Shown here: positions 1-2,982 of the stretch, one piece after another | How positions within the stretch are numbered: the stretch's first letter is position 1 | How the letters are laid out: every line of letters starts with the position of its first letter | Assembly: GCA_955651735.1 (NCBI GenBank) | Contig: CATPAM010000030.1 | Location: 1-5,451 of the forward strand | Source of the DNA: Candidatus Acidiferrales bacterium | GTDB taxonomy: Bacteria; Acidobacteriota; Terriglobia; Acidiferrales; UBA7541 | Length of the DNA stretch: 5,451 nt | Reading direction: 5' to 3' | The notes under the pieces: model-generated | What the model saw: the letters and a program-made list of their open reading frames with translations, nothing else | Told to the model about the DNA's origin: nothing | Databases searched by the model: none | Translations under genes and position numbers: made by a program

Positions 1-1
1 G

Positions 2-412
2 TGGGAGCGCCGGCACCCGCGGCGGGCGGCGTTGATGGCCCTTGCCGGGCCGGCGGCAAACTACACGCTGATGCTGCTGGCGGTGGTAGGTTTGCGGGCC
101 GGGCACGGCATGGGCTGGCTGCAGACAAATCCGGAAACCGGACAACCGGGCCTGGCGACCGTGGCGCTGTTCGTATTCTTCTCGCTGAACCTGCTGCTGG
201 GCACCTTCAATTTGCTTCCGGTTCCTCCACTCGATGGCAGCGCGGGAATCATGTTGTTCATGAGCGAGAGCCGGGCGCAGCGGTACCTGGACTGGCTGCG
301 CGGCAACAGCTTTGCAATGGTAGGTCTGCTGGTAGGCCTGCTTGTCTTCCGTTACCTTTACGGTCCCGTTGAGAATTTCGCCACCAATCTGCTGTTGCGC
401 ACTCACTTCTGA
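2..412 (+). CDS. Site-2 protease family (peptidase M50) protein, C-terminal part; 5' end outside the window
   Basis: This is the C-terminal 136 residues of a polytopic membrane metalloprotease of the M50/site-2 protease type, which cleaves substrates within or next to the membrane. The frame is open from base 2, so the start and the zinc-binding HExxH helix lie beyond the left edge. Visible features are a charged stretch followed by LAGPAAN and a membrane segment (about bases 35-95), then a long hydrophobic segment leading into FNLLPVPPLDGS (about 209-241), then a last membrane segment (about 311-360). The LDG Asp (bases 233-235) matches the third zinc ligand in the family's conserved NPxDG-like motif. 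The LAGPxAN motif next to the PPLDG motif is characteristic of the short bacterial M50 group. The frame ends at TGA 410-412. The physiological substrate cannot be inferred. It is probably transcribed separately from the next gene, because a sigma-54 promoter lies in the 156-bp gap. Confidence 0.85.
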   Translation, partial: WERRHPRRAALMALAGPAANYTLMLLAVVGLRAGHGMGWLQTNPETGQPGLATVALFVFFSLNLLLGTFNLLPVPPLDGSAGIMLFMSESRAQRYLDWLRGNSFAMVGLLVGLLVFRYLYGPVENFATNLLLRTHF

Positions 413-512
413 GGATTCCAAAAGTGGTTCAGTTGCGCACAGTTTGGCTTGGGTGTCCCTTCTCCGCACAGCTTCCTCTCCGTCTAGCCGAATAAATAGA
501 TTAGTTTCCTGT

Positions 513-529
513 GGTTATAGCAATTAACC
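513..529. repeat. Inverted repeat GGTTA-N7-TAACC abutting P1
   Basis: Five-base perfect arms (513-517 and 525-529) flank TAGCAAT, immediately upstream of the -24 GG (531-532). The surrounding 490-530 stretch is much more AT-rich than the rest of the window (AATAAATAGATTAG just upstream). Such a patch may help DNA bending between an activator and the promoter, or the dyad may be an operator. Short arms like these can arise by chance. Confidence 0.35.
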
Positions 530-545
530 TGGCACCGCGCCTGCA
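529..545 (+). promoter_or_regulatory. Sigma-54 (RpoN) -24/-12 promoter P1
   Basis: The sequence CTGGCACCGCGCCTGCA fits the sigma-54 consensus YTGGCACGrNNNTTGCW with two mismatches, C for G just after TGGCAC and C for the first T of TTGC. The invariant GG (531-532) and GC (543-544) are exactly ten bases apart. The expected transcription start is near base 556, giving a leader of about 13 bases that still holds the GGAGG at 559-563. It lies between two genes in the sense direction of the 103-residue ORF. It matches P2 (2682-2702) at 16 of 21 positions across 529-549, which argues against a chance match. Confidence 0.75.
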
Positions 546-558
546 CTCAGAGGCGGGC

Positions 559-563
559 GGAGG
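559..563 (+). promoter_or_regulatory. Ribosome binding site GGAGG for the 103-residue ORF
   Basis: GGAGG ends five bases before the ATG at 569. An ATG at 564-566 in another frame reads only Met-Glu-stop, so 569 is the sensible start. The site falls just inside the transcript predicted from P1. Confidence 0.75.
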
Positions 564-568
564 ATGGA

Positions 569-880
569 ATGATCTTGACCGCCCCGGTTACTTACCTGTA
601 TCGCGTGGAGGTTTCCGGCTGGGACGACAATAAGGCGTTTTTCGTGGAGAACTCCGAGTTGGAGTGGACCGACGACTCCGGGAAACAGGTTACGCTGAAC
701 CGCGGGCTTATGGACGGAACGGTCGTCTTCCTGCGGTTGCTCCAGCCGATTAGCGATGACCGATCCCAACCGGTGGCCTACCAAGCAGAGCTGGTGGCAA
801 GTACGTACGAAGGTCTGCGGCAATTCCGGCTGCGTCCTGTGTCGACGAGGCCCGGGCGCCGGACGGAACTGCTCCGATAG
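569..880 (+). CDS. Uncharacterised small soluble protein (103 aa), probably sigma-54 controlled
   Basis: I do not recognise a named family. The protein looks real: a good GGAGG sits at correct spacing, and the composition is protein-like, with an N-terminal LYRVEVSGWDD, then AFFVENSELEW, then TVVFLRLLQP and PVAYQAELV. Alternating hydrophobic and polar residues over positions 6-80 suggest a small mostly beta-strand domain. The last 15 residues are Arg-rich and probably disordered. There is no signal peptide, membrane segment, cysteine pair or evident catalytic motif, so a cytoplasmic role is likely. It sits 24 bases downstream of sigma-54 promoter P1 and 233 bases upstream of the sigma-54 activator gene, so it may be a target or a partner of that regulator. 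The minus-strand open frame covering it (524-1198) is Arg/Pro/His-rich and looks like a shadow. Confidence 0.72.
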   Translation: MILTAPVTYLYRVEVSGWDDNKAFFVENSELEWTDDSGKQVTLNRGLMDGTVVFLRLLQPISDDRSQPVAYQAELVASTYEGLRQFRLRPVSTRPGRRTELLR

Positions 881-935
881 AAACAGCAGGCCTGGAGCCG
901 GGAAAGTGCCGAAACGGAACAGAGGTCCGAAATGG

Positions 936-956
936 CGGTGCGATAGGGCAGCACCG
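936..956. repeat. Inverted repeat CGGTGC-N9-GCACCG
   Basis: Perfect six-base arms (936-941 and 951-956) flank GATAGGGCA, between the 103-residue ORF and the activator gene. As RNA it could form a hairpin, but no T-run follows, so it is not a standard intrinsic terminator. As DNA it is a dyad that a dimeric regulator such as the adjacent Fis-type activator could bind. Confidence 0.5.
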
Positions 957-1050
957 ATTCGCGGATAAATTCTGCCGATAGACTCTACGAACTCTATGCG
1001 CTTCTGAAACAATAGCTTAGCTGTCCACCGGCGTAGGTTTTCGACGCGGA

Positions 1051-1072
1051 ACTGTAAGAAGACTGTAAGAAG
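1051..1072. repeat. Perfect tandem 11-bp repeat (ACTGTAAGAAG x2)
   Basis: Two identical, directly abutting copies occur at 1051-1061 and 1062-1072, 41 bases upstream of the activator's GTG start. An 11-bp period puts the copies on nearly the same face of the helix. This is the known geometry of direct-repeat sites for OmpR/PhoB-family regulators, so it may be an operator controlling the activator gene. Which protein would bind is not visible here. Confidence 0.6.
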
Positions 1073-1097
1073 ATGCCGGCGGCGGGTGGAAGCTAAG

Positions 1098-1190
1098 ATG
1101 CGAAGCAGTTGGTGTGGTCCAGACCCACTCCAAGGCTGTCGAAACCGCTCCGGCGAAGAGCTCGCTGACTCCCTGCATTCTGGACGATGA
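1098..1190 (+). other. Possible upstream overlapping mini-ORF (30 codons) at the activator start
   Basis: An ATG at 1098 follows GGTGGAAG (1085-1092) with five bases between, a better ribosome binding site than the one in front of the activator's GTG at 1114. It reads 30 codons in a different frame and stops at TGA 1188-1190, overlapping the first 25 codons of the activator. The peptide begins MRSSWCGPD and resembles nothing I recognise. It may be a leader ORF that tunes activator translation, or a single extra base in this stretch may have separated the true ATG from the activator frame. It may also be chance. Confidence 0.25.
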
Positions 1191-2556
1191 TCCCGCACAA
1201 CTGGAGATGCTGGCGGCGCTGGTGGCGAGCCTGGGCTATGAGCCCATCACCACCGCGAGCCCGGAAGAGGCTTTGAAACTGGTGCAGTACGGGCGCTGTC
1301 GGCTGGTACTGGCGGACGTGCACATGCCGGGAATGGACGGGTACCAGTTCCTGGACGCGGCGCTACGCAGCGATCCGGGCCTGCACGTAATAATCATGAC
1401 CGGCGATTACACGCTGGAGTCGGCGCTGGATGCGATACGCCGCGGCGCGACAGATTTTCTGCCCAAGCCGATCGACCGCGCGCGGCTTAAACGCACGCTG
1501 GATGACGTGGCAGCGCTGTACGACCAGCGGCGGCGCGTGCGTGAGCTCGAGGAACAGTTGCTGAAGGACTTGGAATTCCACGGCATCGTGGGAAAAAGCC
1601 CGGCGATGCTGGAGGTGTTTGACTTCGCACGCAAAGTAGCGCGGCACTATACCAACGTCTTGCTGATTGGAGCCACCGGCACGGGCAAGGAGCTCGTGGC
1701 ACGGGCCGTGCACCAGATCAGCCCGGTGAGCCAGCACAAGCTGGCGGTGTGCAACTGCTCGGCGATGGTAGATACGCTGCTCGAGAGCCAGCTTTTCGGG
1801 CACATCCGCGGGTCATTTACTGGCGCGACCGACACGCGGCCGGGATTGTTTGAGTTCGCCAACAATGGAACCGTGTTTCTCGATGAGGTGGGGGAAACCT
1901 CGCTGGCCATGCAGGCCAAGCTGCTGCGTGTGATCCAGAACCGTGAAATCCAGCGCATAGGCTCGCCGGAGGTACGGCAGATCAACGTGCGATTGATTGC
2001 GGCAACCAACCGGGACTTGCGCGCGGAGGTCCTGGCCGGACGCTTTCGCGAGGATTTATATTACCGGCTGAGCTCTATCCAGATTCGCATCCCTCCACTG
2101 ACCGAGCGGCTGGAGGACATTCCGCTGCTGGTGCAATTTTTCCTCAAGAAGTACAACGAAGCGTACGGAAAGACAATTTCCGGGTTGACTCGGCGCGCGC
2201 AAGCGGTGCTGCTGCAACATGCCTGGCCAGGGAACGTGCGCGAACTGGAGAACGTGATCTCCAGCGCCTGCATCACGACTGGCGGAGACTTCATCGACCT
2301 GGCCGACTTGCCGGAAGGCTTGGAGCACCGCGGGCCGCGCACGGCGGAGGGCGACGAGTTTCGCCCCCTGTCCCTCGAAGAGATGCGCAAGATACACATC
2401 CATCGGGTTCTCGATATGTGCCAGGGAAATCGCCTGCGCGCCGCGCAGGTGTTGGGTATCGGGCGCACAAGCTTGTACCGGTATCTAAAAGAGGATGCGC
2501 AAGAGAAACCCAAGGCCGCGAAATTCGGGCAAGCCTCGGCAGCCGCACGCTTATAG
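1114..2556 (+). CDS. Sigma-54-dependent transcriptional activator, NtrC-type response regulator
   Basis: This 480-residue bacterial enhancer-binding protein is expected to be switched by phosphorylation, form an AAA+ hexamer at upstream DNA sites and use ATP to open sigma-54 promoters. The receiver domain (about 20-132) has D25/D26, phospho-acceptor D68 in LADVHMPGMDG, T96 and K118, so all key residues are present. A charged helical linker (about 135-155) leads to the AAA+ domain (about 157-385), with Walker A GATGTGKE (186-193), sigma-54 contact loop GSFTGA (233-238; usual form GAFTGA), Walker B VFLDE (254-258), LIAATNRDL (294-302), FREDLYYRL (311-319) and WPGNVRELEN (371-380). A Fis-type helix-turn-helix lies at about 438-460. 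GTG 1114 is the only start that keeps the whole receiver; an in-frame stop lies upstream at 1066-1068 and the ribosome binding site is weak. No partner histidine kinase is visible, so the signal is unknown. It lies between two sigma-54 promoters, its probable targets. Confidence 0.96.
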   Translation: MVQTHSKAVETAPAKSSLTPCILDDDPAQLEMLAALVASLGYEPITTASPEEALKLVQYGRCRLVLADVHMPGMDGYQFLDAALRSDPGLHVIIMTGDYTLESALDAIRRGATDFLPKPIDRARLKRTLDDVAALYDQRRRVRELEEQLLKDLEFHGIVGKSPAMLEVFDFARKVARHYTNVLLIGATGTGKELVARAVHQISPVSQHKLAVCNCSAMVDTLLESQLFGHIRGSFTGATDTRPGLFEFANNGTVFLDEVGETSLAMQAKLLRVIQNREIQRIGSPEVRQINVRLIAATNRDLRAEVLAGRFREDLYYRLSSIQIRIPPLTERLEDIPLLVQFFLKKYNEAYGKTISGLTRRAQAVLLQHAWPGNVRELENVISSACITTGGDFIDLADLPEGLEHRGPRTAEGDEFRPLSLEEMRKIHIHRVLDMCQGNRLRAAQVLGIGRTSLYRYLKEDAQEKPKAAKFGQASAAARL

Positions 2557-2564
2557 CGCTTCCC

Positions 2565-2618
2565 TTTTCCGTAATTTGGATTTCGAGTGTACCGTGGCGG
2601 AACAGTTTTCCGTGTTGG
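2565..2618. repeat. Direct repeat TTTTCCGT, copies 41 bp apart, upstream of P2
   Basis: TTTTCCGT occurs at 2565-2572 and 2606-2613, each followed within a few bases by TTGG. The 41-bp offset is close to four helical turns. The repeats lie 71-119 bases upstream of the P2 -24 GG, where upstream activator sites of sigma-54 promoters are usually found. They are candidate activator sites. A small palindrome TTGGCCCAA (2615-2623) overlaps the second copy. Confidence 0.4.
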
Positions 2619-2681
2619 CCCAAGGCGCGCAGCTCGCCATCTGGTAATTTCAACCAAATCAGCAGCATGCACGGGGGGAAC

Positions 2682-2698
2682 TTGGCACGCGTCCTGCA
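2682..2698 (+). promoter_or_regulatory. Sigma-54 (RpoN) -24/-12 promoter P2
   Basis: The sequence TTGGCACGCGTCCTGCA has the full TTGGCACG -24 box, GG (2684-2685) and GC (2696-2697) spaced by exactly ten bases, and TGCA at -12. It departs from consensus at only two positions, one of them C for the first T of TTGC. The expected start is near base 2709. It lies 126 bases after the activator stop codon, just before a 54-codon ORF, and is followed by the same CTCA as P1. Confidence 0.8.
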
Positions 2699-2713
2699 CT
2701 CATACCGGTGCAG
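2694..2713. repeat. Inverted repeat CTGCAC-N8-GTGCAG over the P2 -12 box and start site
   Basis: Perfect six-base arms at 2694-2699 and 2708-2713 surround TCATACCG. The left arm contains the -12 GC and the right arm covers the predicted start. A protein bound here would block sigma-54 polymerase, so it could be an operator. P1 has the left arm but not the right arm. Confidence 0.45.
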
Positions 2714-2717
2714 CTAG

Positions 2718-2882
2718 ATGTTTAAGAAGCAGATGAGAACGCAACGGAGATTCGAAGAAGATTTTGCGACGGCCATCGCGCGCGCCACGCGCGCGTCGGT
2801 GCCTCGCAAGCAAGCTCCTACCAGCAGTACTTCCTCAGCGAACCCACAATCCACCAGCCAAGACCCCCTGAGCGCCGTGTAA
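2718..2882 (+). CDS. Candidate small protein (54 aa) downstream of sigma-54 promoter P2; may instead be a non-coding RNA
   Basis: The ATG at 2718 comes directly after an in-frame TAG and reads 54 codons to TAA 2880-2882. The product starts MFKKQMRTQRRFEEDF. Residues 1-32 are strongly basic and could form an amphipathic helix; residues 33-54 are a Ser/Thr/Pro/Gln tail that looks disordered. There is no signal peptide, membrane segment or cysteine. I recognise no family. The start is 21 bases after the P2 GC, nearly the same layout as P1 and its ORF. The ribosome binding site is weak: GGTG at 2707-2710, at the predicted transcript 5' end. An alternative ATG at 2733 follows AAGAAG. A possible terminator comes six bases after the stop. 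The weak start leaves open that the roughly 200-base transcript acts as a small RNA. Confidence 0.45.
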   Translation: MFKKQMRTQRRFEEDFATAIARATRASVPRKQAPTSSTSSANPQSTSQDPLSAV

Positions 2883-2888
2883 CTCGCC

Positions 2889-2917
2889 AGAGCAGTTGCG
2901 CGGCGCTCTTTCTTTCC
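2889..2917 (+). terminator. Possible intrinsic terminator after the 54-aa ORF
   Basis: AGAGC (2889-2893) pairs with GCTCT (2905-2909) around an 11-base GC-rich loop, followed by TTTCTTTCC. The stem is short and the T-run is interrupted, so this is a moderate candidate. Its position straight after the stop fits the end of a short P2 transcript. Confidence 0.4.
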
Positions 2918-2948
2918 TAGAACCAGCAGCAAGCAGTCATGGCCCCTG

Positions 2949-2980
2949 AAACGAAAACCGGACAGCCAGGATAGCTATCC
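2949..2980 (-). terminator. Probable intrinsic terminator of the ADOP permease gene
   Basis: Read on the minus strand, GGATAGC (2980-2974) pairs with GCTGTCC (2966-2960) around a 7-base loop. This is a 7-bp stem with one G-U pair. It is followed by GGTTTTCGTTT (2959-2949). The stem begins three bases after the permease stop codon at 2985-2983, as expected for a dedicated terminator. Confidence 0.6.
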
Positions 2981-2982
2981 CC

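Noticed and set aside
982..999. ACTCTA repeated at 982-987 and 991-996
   Set aside because: Only six bases match per copy, too short to separate from chance.
524..1198. 224-codon minus-strand open frame opposite the small ORF and the activator start
   Set aside because: Arg/His/Pro/Leu-rich composition typical of antisense reading in GC-rich DNA, no family motif, and it overlaps better-supported plus-strand features including P1.
1697..1712. TGGCACGGGCCGTGCA inside the activator gene, with GG-N10-GC spacing
   Set aside because: It lies within the conserved helix after Walker A, has G instead of T next to the -12 GC, and has no ORF or gap after it. It is most likely codon-driven coincidence.
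2061..2699. 212-codon minus-strand open frame covering the end of the activator and P2
   Set aside because: Shadow of the activator; Arg/Ser/Pro-rich with no domain, while the plus frame carries the AAA+ and HTH motifs.
2714..2932. 72-codon minus-strand open frame (MLLVLGKKERR...) opposite the 54-aa ORF
   Set aside because: No ribosome binding site, no recognisable motif, and the plus strand has a promoter and terminator that fit the other direction. Not fully excluded.
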